Shown: positions 1 to 9,200 of the stretch, piece after piece
Layout: every line of letters begins with the position of its first letter
How positions within the stretch are numbered: position 1 is the first letter of the stretch
DNA from: Prevotella sp.
Lineage (GTDB): Bacteria; Bacteroidota; Bacteroidia; Bacteroidales; Bacteroidaceae
Direction: 5' to 3'
Assembly (NCBI GenBank): GCA_017538105.1
Contig: JAFYJN010000099.1
Location: 1-64,000 of the forward strand
DNA length: 64,000 nt
The notes under the pieces: model-generated
Told to the model about the DNA's origin: nothing
Databases searched by the model: none
Seen by the model: only the letters and a program-made list of their open reading frames with translations
Position numbers and translations under genes: made by a program

Positions 1-157
1 GTCCGAGAAAATGTGTACCTTTGTTCATGTTATTAATGTTTTGTCGCAAAAACAAAGGTAACAAAAAAGGTCGGGTTCCAAGCGAGGAACTCGGCCTTAA
101 TTCGTATTTCGCTCAAAAAGTTTTAGCGGACACCAATAATTTTTTTACATTTTTCGT

Positions 158-165
158 TATCTTTG
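158..165 (+). promoter_or_regulatory. Bacteroidetes -7 promoter box (TATCTTTG)
   Basis: TATCTTTG matches the Bacteroidetes -7 consensus TAnnTTTG and lies 29 nt before the ATG chosen for the AraC-type regulator. It argues against the longer reading that opens at a TTG near base 21, because that start would lie upstream of the promoter. No clear -33 TTTG is visible. Confidence 0.65.
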
Positions 166-194
166 CAACGCTGAATCTGCTGAATAATTCATCT

Positions 195-1373
195 ATGCCT
201 CTGTACGACCATTATTATAGCCTTGCGGCTTTAGCCTTTATCCTCTCCGGCCTTTTTTTCGCGGCGGTGAGGTGGTTTCATGTGTGTCGTCCTTATCAGC
301 AGGATCCCAGTTATTATTTCCCAGCCAGACCATTGCTCACGGTGTTCTTTATTCTTCCGGCCATCACGTTCCCTTATGTGTTGTGGCCCGGCGATCCTGA
401 TGCATGGCTGTTGATGAAGAGTTATTTCCCGTTGACCCACATGTATATCTGCGCGGTGCTGATGTTCAACTATTTCGGTTCGGTCAAACATTGGAACAAA
501 TGGAAACGCTCGGCCATACTCATGGCGGTGCCGCTCATCCTTTTGTTGGCGTTCTTGCTCTTCAACGCGCTGTCATCGCAATATTCATGGGGTGGAAGAT
601 CACAAAAGGCACTTCTCATCGTAACTATCGGCATGGGCATCATCGCTTCTGTCTTCAGTTTCGTGTCCTTGTGGAAAGTGATGTCTTGGCTACGACAGTT
701 AAAATCGGCAGACTTCTTCTCCAATCCTGATGATTTTCCCTCGGCCTATGCACAGAAAATACTCTTTGCCCCTGTTTTCGAGTTCTTCGTGGTGTGGGCG
801 GTCTTTTTCGCCGACAGCAAGAAGGCTATGGCGCTGATGCACCTTGTGTTCATGGTGTTCAACATTTGGTTCCTTTTGACGGTCTTGCATTCAAAACGGG
901 AAAAAACACCTACTTCTATGATGTTGGAAATGGATTCTTCTTCCTCGGAACCGTCCCCGGAACTATCGTCAGAAAAGGAACGGATGGAACCTTCGGAGCT
1001 TCTAGATGAAAAACAAGAACAGCAACAGGAGTCATCCACTGTGGTGGATCAGGGCGGAACAGGGTTATCCGGTAAAAAGGTGGCTTCCATCATCAGGGAA
1101 ATTCGGGCGTTCGTAGAAGAAGAGCATCAGTACCTCAATCCCCATCTCACCATCAACGACGTGGCTGGCCATTGCGGCTACGGCCGCACCTATGTGTCGC
1201 GTGTTTTGTCCAACGAGATGGGGGGATTCTTCCAATATGTCAACACACTCCGTTTGCAACACGCTCAAAAATACCGTGAAGAGCATCCTAACGCCACACA
1301 AGACGAAGTGGCTGCAGCATCGGGTTTCTCTTCGCGCCAAGCTTTCTACGCTGTCCGCCGCCGCATGAACTAA
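195..1373 (+). CDS. Membrane-anchored AraC-family transcriptional regulator
   Basis: The 392-aa product has about six or seven hydrophobic segments in its first ~240 residues, an acidic Ser/Glu/Gln-rich linker, and a C-terminal AraC-type helix-turn-helix of ~90 residues (the LTINDVAGHCGYGRTYVSR stretch is the first HTH). The family in general binds DNA through this C-terminal domain. The membrane N-terminus suggests sensing at the inner membrane, but the ligand is unknown. The frame stays open upstream to a TTG near base 21. I chose the ATG at 195 because a good -7 promoter box lies at 158-165 and the protein then begins just before the first hydrophobic stretch. Two hairpins with T-runs follow the stop, so it looks monocistronic. 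It may control the downstream secreted protein genes, but no operator is visible. Confidence 0.85.
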   Translation: MPLYDHYYSLAALAFILSGLFFAAVRWFHVCRPYQQDPSYYFPARPLLTVFFILPAITFPYVLWPGDPDAWLLMKSYFPLTHMYICAVLMFNYFGSVKHWNKWKRSAILMAVPLILLLAFLLFNALSSQYSWGGRSQKALLIVTIGMGIIASVFSFVSLWKVMSWLRQLKSADFFSNPDDFPSAYAQKILFAPVFEFFVVWAVFFADSKKAMALMHLVFMVFNIWFLLTVLHSKREKTPTSMMLEMDSSSSEPSPELSSEKERMEPSELLDEKQEQQQESSTVVDQGGTGLSGKKVASIIREIRAFVEEEHQYLNPHLTINDVAGHCGYGRTYVSRVLSNEMGGFFQYVNTLRLQHAQKYREEHPNATQDEVAAASGFSSRQAFYAVRRRMN

Positions 1374-1394
1374 CATTGCAATCACCTTCTCCTT

Positions 1395-1420
1395 GCCTCC
1401 CAAAGGGAGGCGTTTTCGCT
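1395..1420 (+). terminator. Intrinsic terminator after AraC-type regulator
   Basis: A 7-bp perfect stem GCCTCCC/GGGAGGC with an AAA loop is followed by a T-rich stretch. The stem is a shortened form of the CCCTCCC-TTT-GGGAGGG hairpin dispersed elsewhere in the window. Confidence 0.7.
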
Positions 1421-1489
1421 TTTTTCGCCTATTCGCCCTTTTCGCATTCTCAAACTCTTAATTCCTGGCAATTCTGGATTCTTCTTGGC

Positions 1490-1517
1490 AATTCATGTAA
1501 ACATGAATTTTTTTTGA
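1490..1517 (+). terminator. Second intrinsic terminator
   Basis: AATTCATGT pairs perfectly with ACATGAATT across a 2-nt gap and runs into a long T tract. It lies in the 384-nt gap between the regulator and the LRR-like gene. The rest of that gap shows only the promoter at 1598 and degenerate TTAACTCTTTAACTCC repeats. Confidence 0.65.
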
Positions 1518-1597
1518 TTTCTATCAATTTTGTGTTTTTTTGTACTGTTTTTGTCACATTTGAACGTATTATTGCTTGTAAAATGAAAAAAATGTTG

Positions 1598-1605
1598 TAT
1601 TTTTG
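1598..1605 (+). promoter_or_regulatory. Bacteroidetes -7 promoter box (TATTTTTG)
   Basis: TATTTTTG matches TAnnTTTG about 150 nt before the secreted LRR-like gene, implying a long 5' leader of unknown function. A TTG-containing stretch near 1572 is correctly placed for a -33 element. Confidence 0.6.
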
Positions 1606-1757
1606 CCCCGATTTTGAGAGATGTTGTATTATTTAAGGTGAGATAATAGCCTTTCAATTGCTCTTTTGAACCGAGGGCATACGACTTAACTCTTTAACTC
1701 CTCTCAATGTGAAAGTAGAAAATAATAATATTCAACCATAAAAATATTTTAAGAATT

Positions 1758-3584
1758 ATGAAGAAATTATTACTTATGATGATCGCCTTCGTCGCATGCA
1801 TGAGTGCGAAGGCGGGTTCCATTTCTAATGGTGTACTTACCATTAACGGATCTAATGATCCCGATTTGATGAATCATCCATCTGGTAGCTTTCACACAGT
1901 TAAGTTGGTTGGTGATTTTTCAGATGGTTGGTCTGGTGGTTGGTTAATTAATGATGGAGCTGATTCCAAGAGTTCTATCACCACGATTGATTTAAGCGAG
2001 GCTGACTTTACGAAGAGTTATTGGAGTTATCCTTCCACATCAGCACAAAATCATGCTAGTTACCAGTATGCCTCATGGAGTTTTAAACAATTCAATGCCC
2101 TGCAAACTGTGATATGGCCGACAGATCCCGCAAACTTGGCAGTCATTCCTGGCCATGCTCTTGAACATCTTGGAGCTGAAACTATCAGCATTCCTGGATA
2201 CATCAAATTAATCAAACGGGATGCTTTTTGTGGCGTTTCTGGAACCGATGCTCTCCATAATATCATATTTGAAGAATACAAAGTAAATGGCGTAAGTGCT
2301 GTAGATATGTATATTGAAGAATATGCTTTTAATGAGACGGCTAAGATGACTGATGTCTATATCAATACGATGGGAACCATTCATGCGGAAAATATTGCTT
2401 TCCCATTGGATAATACTTATGGACATGCAGATCCCGAGGCACAGTTGGCTACCCTGCACTTCCCCAAAGAAAAGGCGAGAGATTATGCCAACTTAGAGCA
2501 TGAATTGACTGAGGCGGTTGCCAATGATAATGATGCATTCCATCTGTGGCTTGTAGAGCATTTCACTAGAGCGGGACAAGCGTCCAACGGCTTTTATGAG
2601 TTTGTATCGAGTGGTATCTCACATGAAGACGATCCTCCTATTCGCACGGGTAAGTTCTTAAAAACTTTCAGTGACGCTGAGTATAGTTACATCGTGCCGA
2701 ATGGTGTGAAGGCTTATATCGTGAATGATATTACAGCTGGTGATGTTGAGGGACAGTATAAACTCACCCTGCGTCGTGTGAATGTGATACCTAAAGGTAC
2801 GGGTGTCATTCTCTATGGTGAGGCCAATTCTAAGAATTCCAAGGGTGAGCCGACGCTTTCGATGACCATAGTCAACTATACAGGAGGTGCATACAACGAA
2901 AATTCAACTATCAAGAATTACCTTGTGGGTACAGCCTCGGCTGCAGGAACAGCTGTTCATGTGAAACCCTATGATTCGGGCGATGACGGTAAAGTTGCCT
3001 ATCGTAATTTCTTCTTAGGTCCGTTCAGCAATAGTTCATTAGGTAAAAAATACGCTAAAGAGCATGGTGGAAAATACGGTGACTATCCTTGCACGGGACA
3101 TGATAGTTCTAAAGGCGAACGTACAAAAGGTGACTTTGTTGGTTTCTGGCGCGCTATTGAAAGTGATATTGCAGCAGGTAAAGCTTATCTGAAAGCACCA
3201 GCATCTTTATACAAATATGGAAAAGGAGCCGAGGCTATTGTTGTTCCTCAGACAGAGATTGATATGAGCATGGGTTCCGTTGCTTTATACAGAGCGGAGT
3301 ATTGGCTGGCAGATAAAAAATACCTGAATGACAGTGGCCTTGAAGAGCATGGTTTCTGGCAATTGGCAGTTTGGGAGAAAGATTGGGGTGTACGCCAGTT
3401 TAATTCTACCAATCCTGTATTCGCAGATTCCTTCGGTGAAGCTGAATTTGAGGTTGATGGCATAGAGACCATTTCAGTAGAAAACAATGGTGAGAATGTG
3501 TATTACAACCTACAAGGTGTACGCGTTAACCAGCCGACGAAGGGTGTGTATATCTGCAACGGTAAAAAATATATCTTTAAATAA
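1758..3584 (+). CDS. Secreted LRR-like (BspA-type) surface protein
   Basis: The 608-aa protein has an N-terminal signal peptide (MKKLLLMMIAFVACMSAKA). Residues ~60-230 hold irregular leucine/isoleucine-rich units (the IDLSEADF and ETISIPGYIKLIKRDAF types) that resemble BspA-like LRR_5 repeats. The last ~30 residues form the Prevotella-style C-terminal module, with YNLQGVRV, then GVY, then NGKKY. By family analogy it is exported and surface-exposed or secreted; its ligand is unknown. A 65-codon gene follows after 21 nt and is probably co-transcribed. Base composition looks more AT-rich than the neighbouring GC-rich genes. The LRR call rests on pattern reading only; export is more certain than fold. 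Confidence 0.75.
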   Translation: MKKLLLMMIAFVACMSAKAGSISNGVLTINGSNDPDLMNHPSGSFHTVKLVGDFSDGWSGGWLINDGADSKSSITTIDLSEADFTKSYWSYPSTSAQNHASYQYASWSFKQFNALQTVIWPTDPANLAVIPGHALEHLGAETISIPGYIKLIKRDAFCGVSGTDALHNIIFEEYKVNGVSAVDMYIEEYAFNETAKMTDVYINTMGTIHAENIAFPLDNTYGHADPEAQLATLHFPKEKARDYANLEHELTEAVANDNDAFHLWLVEHFTRAGQASNGFYEFVSSGISHEDDPPIRTGKFLKTFSDAEYSYIVPNGVKAYIVNDITAGDVEGQYKLTLRRVNVIPKGTGVILYGEANSKNSKGEPTLSMTIVNYTGGAYNENSTIKNYLVGTASAAGTAVHVKPYDSGDDGKVAYRNFFLGPFSNSSLGKKYAKEHGGKYGDYPCTGHDSSKGERTKGDFVGFWRAIESDIAAGKAYLKAPASLYKYGKGAEAIVVPQTEIDMSMGSVALYRAEYWLADKKYLNDSGLEEHGFWQLAVWEKDWGVRQFNSTNPVFADSFGEAEFEVDGIETISVENNGENVYYNLQGVRVNQPTKGVYICNGKKYIFK

Positions 3585-3605
3585 ATAAATTAGGAGAATT
3601 ATACG

Positions 3606-3803
3606 ATGAAAGCAAAATATATTTCCCCCAAAACAGAAATCGTTGAGGGTGTTCAACTCCATAGTGTGATGGATGAAGAAGCTTCCGGTACTTACGGCGG
3701 AGGTGACGCTTGGGGTAACAAAGCTCTCTTCGAGGAAGAGAATGAAGATGGTGATAACAATCAGGGAAATACCGAGAGTGTCGACTTTACTCTTTGGGAT
3801 TGA
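3606..3803 (+). CDS. Small acidic peptide with ALFEEE motif
   Basis: This 65-aa acidic peptide follows the secreted LRR-like gene by 21 nt, with a purine-rich GGAGAA ribosome-binding site, and precedes a strong terminator. It begins MKAKYISPKTEIV, has a Gly-rich middle, carries KALFEEE and ends FTLWD. It has no signal peptide or membrane segment. The minus-strand gene at 6072-6266 shares the layout MKxxxYxSP, an acidic GxG-containing middle, ALFEEE and a terminal WE, and also sits directly behind a large secreted-protein gene. I recognise no characterised function. A secreted peptide, a ribosomally made precursor peptide and a chaperone for the upstream protein are all open. That it is a gene is supported by the operon position and the paralogue. 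Confidence 0.75.
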   Translation: MKAKYISPKTEIVEGVQLHSVMDEEASGTYGGGDAWGNKALFEEENEDGDNNQGNTESVDFTLWD

Positions 3804-3918
3804 TTCCCAAATAGTCGAAAATACATAGGTAGAAAATAGTCATCCCGACAATCCATTTATATATCGGTATAAACACTCTTAGCATTTAATATTTTCTCTT
3901 GAAATATTTAATGGTTGA

Positions 3919-3955
3919 AACAGGGGAGGCCCAAGAAGCCTCCCCTGTTCTTTGT
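3919..3955 (+). terminator. Intrinsic terminator of LRR-like / small peptide operon
   Basis: A 12-bp perfect stem (3919-3930 with 3938-3949, AACAGGGGAGGC pairing GCCTCCCCTGTT) and a 7-nt loop are followed by TCTTTGTTCCTT. It closes the two-gene unit. Confidence 0.85.
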
Positions 3956-4034
3956 TCCTTGAATTCCATAAAAGTAAATAGAAGCCATCTTTACTAAAAA
4001 ATATTAAACACGAGGCCAAATGACAAAAAAAGCG

Positions 4035-4042
4035 TATCTTTG
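4035..4042 (+). promoter_or_regulatory. Bacteroidetes -7 promoter box (TATCTTTG)
   Basis: TATCTTTG lies 36 nt before the ATG at 4079 of the amber-interrupted lipoprotein gene. An intact promoter suggests the locus is still transcribed. Confidence 0.65.
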
Positions 4043-4078
4043 TGCCGATTCGATTTTTACCTTAAAACTGTTGAAACA

Positions 4079-4573
4079 ATGAAGAAATTATTTTTGGGAT
4101 TATGTGTCATGGCCGCAGGACTCGTGCTGGCTTCATGCAACAAGAAACAAGACGTGAAAGTGGATGGTGACGCCGGTACCGAAGCTCCGGCTCCCGCACA
4201 GGTCATCGACATCAACAAAGTGCTTGAATAGGCAAAGGCTGAGGGTGCCACATGGAACGTGGACCAGTGGAAAGAGGCATTCACCAACTTCCTGAAAGGT
4301 ACCAAACCGGCTATGGAAAAACTCGCCGGTATCATGGAGAAAGCGAAAGCCGCTGAGAATGGGTCGGAAGCCGATCAGGCTGCCGCTGCCCTTGAGGTGG
4401 CCAGCGCTCAGGAGGAATTCCAAGGGGTAATGACGGCGCAAGAGGCGTTTGAGGCTGCCGCCAAGGCTACTGAAGCGGGAAAACAAGTGCTCGCAGATGA
4501 GGAATGGGGTAACAAACTGTTACAGGAACTGGGACTCGACAAACTCCTCGAGACTATCCAAAGCGCCCAATAA
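4079..4573 (+). pseudogene. Lipoprotein gene interrupted by one in-frame TAG
   Basis: The ATG at 4079 opens a lipoprotein: the signal peptide ends in the lipobox LASC and a Pro/Ala-rich segment follows. The frame meets TAG at 4229-4231 after 50 codons. The same frame then runs open without shift to a TAA at 4571-4573, and the residues after the TAG (AKAEGATWNVDQW) join smoothly to an Ala/Glu-rich helical domain. One C-to-T change in a CAG (Gln) codon would explain the break. The full product would be ~164 aa. TAG ends other genes here, for example the one at 31364-34264, so it is an ordinary stop. The downstream part could restart at the in-frame GTG (4259), but would then lack a signal peptide. 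Promoter and terminator are intact. Likely a recent nonsense mutation or a sequencing error. Confidence 0.75.
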
Positions 4574-4599
4574 GCGTTTTCCCAATAATCATTTTACAG

Positions 4600-4632
4600 C
4601 GAGAGACACCAAAATGGTGTCTCTCGTTTGTA
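4600..4632 (+). terminator. Intrinsic terminator
   Basis: A 12-bp perfect stem (CGAGAGACACCA with TGGTGTCTCTCG), 3-nt loop, followed by TTTGTATAT. It ends the amber-interrupted lipoprotein unit. Confidence 0.8.
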
Positions 4633-4677
4633 TATAATAGCCCCAGGTCAAAACTATGTCAAAACGGCTTTTTATGT

Positions 4678-4716
4678 TTTTTTAATCTTTTAATCTTATA
4701 ATCTTTTAATTTTTCT
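4678..4716 (+). repeat. AT-rich TTTTAATC octamer array
   Basis: Repeated TTTTAATC/TTATAATC units end directly at the -7 box of the next gene. The same repeat recurs near 10665-10712, 28703-28740, 39710-39757, 40380-40444, 52963-53005 and 53290-53325. Confidence 0.75.
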
Positions 4717-4719
4717 GTA

Positions 4720-4727
4720 TATATTTG
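4720..4727 (+). promoter_or_regulatory. Bacteroidetes -7 promoter box (TATATTTG)
   Basis: TATATTTG, 34 nt before the ATG of the 366-aa lipoprotein gene. The TTTTAATC array sits immediately upstream, where an UP-like element would lie. Confidence 0.65.
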
Positions 4728-4760
4728 CATTTCAATAACTAAGCAATCATTTTTACATCT

Positions 4761-5861
4761 ATGAAGAGATTCTCTTTCCTTCTTACGCTGGCCGTCGCCA
4801 TGCTGATGGTCGCCTGTGGCAAGTCATCTAAGAACGAGGCGCGGTTCCTCGACAACCTCGGCATCGATGTCGACCAAGTGCAGATGCTCAAAGACACTAT
4901 CGACGTGAAAATCGACACTACGCTTTTCCACCTCAACAACGAACAGGGGAAGGCGCTGCTCGGCGGCATCGTGCCCGAATGGGCGGAAGACACCATCGAC
5001 GTGGAGGGTGTGGCCAGCATCGTGGCTTTCAAGACACTCGACAATGGTGTCTCCATAGCATTCCTTTGGCAAGAATGGGGCGACGGAGGGTCGATGTATA
5101 TCTGCTCCTACGACAAGGACGGGAAGTTTGCCGATGGCATGGAATTCATCAACTGGCAGGCGCTCAACCAAAGCTCGATGGAAGAGGAGAGCTCATTCTT
5201 CCTGAATTGGGAAGAGCGGTGTGGCGGAAATTTCACCAATGATGGTTTCACCATACATCGTATTTACAAAGGCATGCGCACCGATAGCGAAATGACGGAT
5301 TTTGTGCCGCAGTGGACCATCGATAAGACCTATACGTACAAGGTGGATGACAAGGGCATGATGACCCTCGGCGACGTGCAACTCACACAGGTGGGAAAGG
5401 TGCCGGCGGACGTGCTCACCCTCGATGACCTGCGCGACTTAGCGAAGATACCGGCCTCAGACAAAACGGTCATCGACAAACTCAACCAAAAGGCGGGAGC
5501 AAAAGAGGTGATTCATGCTGATGAGGACTCAAAAATCTTCTCTGAGGTGGAAAACGCCATCGGGACAATATTCGAACGCAATCCGCTCGGGATGTTGCAG
5601 TGGATGATCAACCACCCAGGTGAGCAAAGTTCTCTCAACCGATTCATTGAGAAAGCGGATGGCTTCGGTGTGATGGACCGTGAACGCTTCGACAAAGCAG
5701 TTGAAAAACTTTCCGATGAGGCTGGGCGCGCATACCTACGCAACCTCACCAAAGATTGGTTCAAATCGGAGCGAATGACCGAAGACGGCTTTATGGATGA
5801 GAGCTATTACGACGATGCCATCTCCGACGTTGTCTACGACGAAGAAGGAAACCCCGTTTGA
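4761..5861 (+). CDS. Hypothetical lipoprotein
   Basis: The 366-aa protein begins with a lipoprotein signal peptide ending at MVAC-GKSSK, so it is probably lipid-anchored in the envelope. The mature part is acidic and rich in short alternating hydrophobic stretches; its second half (residues ~245-350) looks helical, with SLNRFIEKADGFG and RFDKAVEKLSDEAGRAYLRNL. No family is recognised. It has its own promoter and is followed by about 210 nt of low-complexity sequence, then the terminator of the opposite-strand operon. Start choice is clear from the lipobox and promoter spacing. Confidence 0.8.
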   Translation: MKRFSFLLTLAVAMLMVACGKSSKNEARFLDNLGIDVDQVQMLKDTIDVKIDTTLFHLNNEQGKALLGGIVPEWAEDTIDVEGVASIVAFKTLDNGVSIAFLWQEWGDGGSMYICSYDKDGKFADGMEFINWQALNQSSMEEESSFFLNWEERCGGNFTNDGFTIHRIYKGMRTDSEMTDFVPQWTIDKTYTYKVDDKGMMTLGDVQLTQVGKVPADVLTLDDLRDLAKIPASDKTVIDKLNQKAGAKEVIHADEDSKIFSEVENAIGTIFERNPLGMLQWMINHPGEQSSLNRFIEKADGFGVMDRERFDKAVEKLSDEAGRAYLRNLTKDWFKSERMTEDGFMDESYYDDAISDVVYDEEGNPV

Positions 5862-6018
5862 TGTTCCATCCTTATTGAAGTTTCGCTTTCGCCACCGTAT
5901 ACCCACTGTTCAGAAGAACGATAGAAATGGTTAATTGCCAGGTGATGGCTTAACTACCGAGCGAAGCGATAGCTTCTTAACTCCTTAACTACAAAGAAAT
6001 TGAACTGAATAAGAACAA

Positions 6019-6044
6019 CGAGGCGAGCCAACAGGCTCGCCTCG
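6019..6044 (-). terminator. Terminator of the 1419-aa protein / small peptide operon
   Basis: An 11-bp perfect stem CGAGGCGAGCC/GGCTCGCCTCG with a 4-nt loop. Read on the minus strand it is followed by the moderately T-rich TTGTTCTTATTC, matching the end of the minus-strand operon. It may also act on the converging lipoprotein gene. Confidence 0.7.
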
Positions 6045-6071
6045 TCTCATCTTGAAGTACAACGTCTGGAG

Positions 6072-6266
6072 CTATTCCCAGACATTCTTGTGCGCCCAGT
6101 GTAAGTCTTCTTCTTCAAACAGGGCCTCGTTGGCCGCTTCTTCACTGGGTTCATCCTCCGGGATGGAGGTCTCAATCAACCCACCGTCGCCTTCACCATC
6201 CAACAACGGTTCGGTACACAGATTGAGTGCTTTTACGCTCGGACTATTATAGATTGCTTTTTTCAT
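6072..6266 (-). CDS. Small acidic peptide with ALFEEE motif (second copy)
   Basis: This 64-aa peptide begins MKKAIYNSPSVKALNL, has an acidic Gly-containing middle, carries EALFEEED and ends HKNVWE. It starts 10 nt after the stop of the 1419-aa secreted protein gene and is followed by a terminator, so it is the second gene of that operon. Its layout matches the peptide at 3606-3803. The pairing of each peptide gene with a large exported protein gene suggests a linked role, but the function is unknown. It contains one Cys; no leader cleavage site is obvious. Confidence 0.75.
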   Translation of the reverse strand: MKKAIYNSPSVKALNLCTEPLLDGEGDGGLIETSIPEDEPSEEAANEALFEEEDLHWAHKNVWE

Positions 6267-6276
6267 TGTCGTTTTT

Positions 6277-9200
6277 TTATTTCCTCACATATTTCTTTCC
6301 TTGTTTAATCACGATACCGCGATAGTTGTCGCCAACACGCTGACCGGAGGTGTTCCATACGGCACCTTCGCCATTATGATTCTCCTGGGTGATACTATCG
6401 ATACCAGTGGTCTCGTCAACGTAGAGCACATCGTTGGCATTGGGGGTGGCCAGGCGCAGGTAGGCCTTGCCCACACTCACCGTCTGACCGGCCTTGGCCT
6501 TCTGGAAACCGGTCTTGCCTGTCGAGGTCTTCACATAACGGTACACATAGCCGTAGTCGGCAGCGGTCACGGTGTATACCTCGTCGAGGTTAGCCACCAA
6601 CAGGTTGTCGCTGTAATCGTCGGCACTCTCTGTCGTTGCCAGAGGAATATGGTAGGTGCCGGGTGTTCCCTTTACCACGATGCCCGTCTCGGCGGGTACG
6701 ATGGTCACAGGCGTCAGCCGCACACCGCCTGTCTCTACCTTCTCCACGGCCTTGTAGGCTTTCACCTCAGCAGCACTGAAGTTGAGGGCGTACGGTCCGC
6801 TGTAGGATGTGCCGGTGGCACCTGTTGCGATGGTGATATCGATACCGTTGTCCAGCACATAGTTGTTTCCTTCGGAGTCGCCCGACGAGAGGTCGACGGT
6901 TCCTTCGGGAGTCAGGGTGATATAGCCCTCGGCCTCAACGGTCACGGTGTAGGTCTTATCGGTTTGCACCACCTCCACGTCGAACGTGCCGTCCTCGCCC
7001 GTGGTCGCGGAGTATTCTACATCGTTGGCATCGTTGCGTAGCGTTACCTTTGCACCGGCCACAGCCTCTTCACTGGCATTCTTCACGCTGCCGGTGAAAT
7101 GGCTGGCAGCAGCCAGGGTGAAGTATGCCACAGGTGTACCGCTGTCTTGTGTCCAAGAGGAAGCTGATGCTTTCTTGTAGTAGGCTCTCAGACCGCCGCT
7201 GGTGTTGTCGTAGTCGTAGGTGGTGAATGCGTAAGAGCCATGACCATTGTTCTCAACATACAGACGAATGCGCGAGGTGCCGTCGTACACGATGGGGGCT
7301 GCGGACATGTCAAGAACAACGTCGTCTGCGCTGTTGGCTGCTACACCGTTGTAAATGACATATTCCTGCATCTCGCTCTTGTTGATGGCACCGGCAGTGA
7401 ATGTAGTAGTGGCATCTTCCATGCCAACCCATACCGTAAGGTTCACTTGGCTGAAGTTCTTGTCGGAACCGCCCGATTTCTTGAACGTAATCTTTGTAAT
7501 CTTGCTGTTGGCATTGACACCAAAGGTTGCCAGCATTTCAGGCGTATAGGCGAAGTCAGTCATCACACCGCCGTCAGCATCTGCATCAAACCAGTAGAAC
7601 GGGGTCTTGTTGCTGGTGCCGTTCTTGTTTCCCACCTGTACTTCGCCACCTGCGCTCTCGGCTGCTACCGTTAGCGTATAGGCATCGGTTTGTACCGTCG
7701 TGGTGGGAGCGGCCAGGGCAATATAGCAGTTGTTGAAGGTGCCGGCCTCGTGCGGCGTGAAGGTGAAGGTGAGTGTAACGCTTTCCATCGATGCTACGTC
7801 AACACTCTCCGCCTCAGCCACGGCCTTGCCGTCAACATACAGCGTAGCGGTGTAGTCGGCGGCGGTAAGCGTCGTCGCATTGTAGTTAGTTGCCGTCACC
7901 GTGGCGGTGTACACATTGTTCGTGGTGGCGGTGGTAGGAGCATCGAAACTCTCAATCTTGAAGTCGACACCTTCCACGAGTTGGATGTCTTTCTCAAGGC
8001 TTGTGCCCTGGAAGGTCACTGTCAAGTCGTCCTCGCTCATCGGGAAGCAGTTCTTCTCTGTGTAGTCATGGCTCAAGGTGTAGGTCTTGGTGTCCTGCAT
8101 CACCTCGAAGTCGAACTGACCCTCGCTGTCGGTAGTGCCACTGTAGGTAACACCGTCTTCTGAGGTCAGCGTGATGGTGGTGCCGGCGATGGGCGTCACC
8201 GTCTGGTCGGCATTCTTGATGGTCAGAGTACCGGTGAAGTGGCTCGCCTCCTTGTCGTAGAGCAGGGCAATCCACGGCAGTCGTGAACTGTCGTTGCCAT
8301 AGTAACTGTCGCTCCATGTGCTCTTTGCCTTGTAAGCGGCGGTATAGAGGTTGGATTGTGCAAAATTGACACCAGTCTGCGTGGCCTCCTGAACGCACTG
8401 GGCATGGATGCGCAGGTTCGTACCGTCGTACTCAAACGGTTCCGCAAGGGTGATGGTCATGATGTCCACCATGTTGGCTTCGCCATAGCTGCCGCCTTTC
8501 TTGAAGGTATAGCTGCCATCGAACACCTTGGTCATGCCCGTAGTGTTGCTCAGGTCATCTGTGGGGTCGCTGCCCACGACGGGTGACGTGGCTTCGGTGC
8601 TGCCTATCCATACCTGGACGGGAGCGGACACCTCACTGCTGCTGTAACCCTTGAACACGATGCCTTTAATCATCGTGCCAGCCGTGATGCCATAACTCTG
8701 CAAGTCGGAGGCCGTCCATATCATGTCGGAATAGCTGCCGGTGGAAGAGGTCTGTACGGGGATGGAAGTGCCATACGAATAATAGTTGCCGATGAGGGCC
8801 TCACCCTTCGGCTCTTCCTCGCTGAAGGTAATCTCCACTTCGGAACTGCGCACGGTGGAACCGTCGGCCAGCGTCAGTTCGATATAGCTGTTGAATGTTC
8901 CCGTCTCATGCGGCATGAATGTGAACGAGAAGGTCTTCTCTGTGCGTGTGGTGAGACTCTGTGATGCTGCCTCGGCCACTGCCGTGCCGTTGATGTAGTA
9001 TTTGGCGGTGGCGGTCTCCGTGGCGTCCTTCAGGTTTTTCACCGTCCATGTGGCGGTCACCTCGTTATTGACCATACCCTCCGTGGGAAGGTTCTCTTCC
9101 ACGCTGATGATATCGTGGGCCTTCTCAACGAGTGCGAAACCGTAGAAATTATCAAGTCGCGCACCACCGTTGAACATGATATAGTAGTCGCCACCCTCGG

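Noticed and set aside
21-194. TTG start giving a 450-aa AraC-type regulator
   Set aside because: A good -7 promoter lies inside this stretch and the encoded residues look like an untranslated leader; the ATG at 195 fits better.
4229-4231. TAG read as an amino acid (alternative genetic code or pyrrolysine)
   Set aside because: Other genes use TAG as their stop here, and no suppressor tRNA or pyl genes are in the window; a nonsense mutation is simpler.
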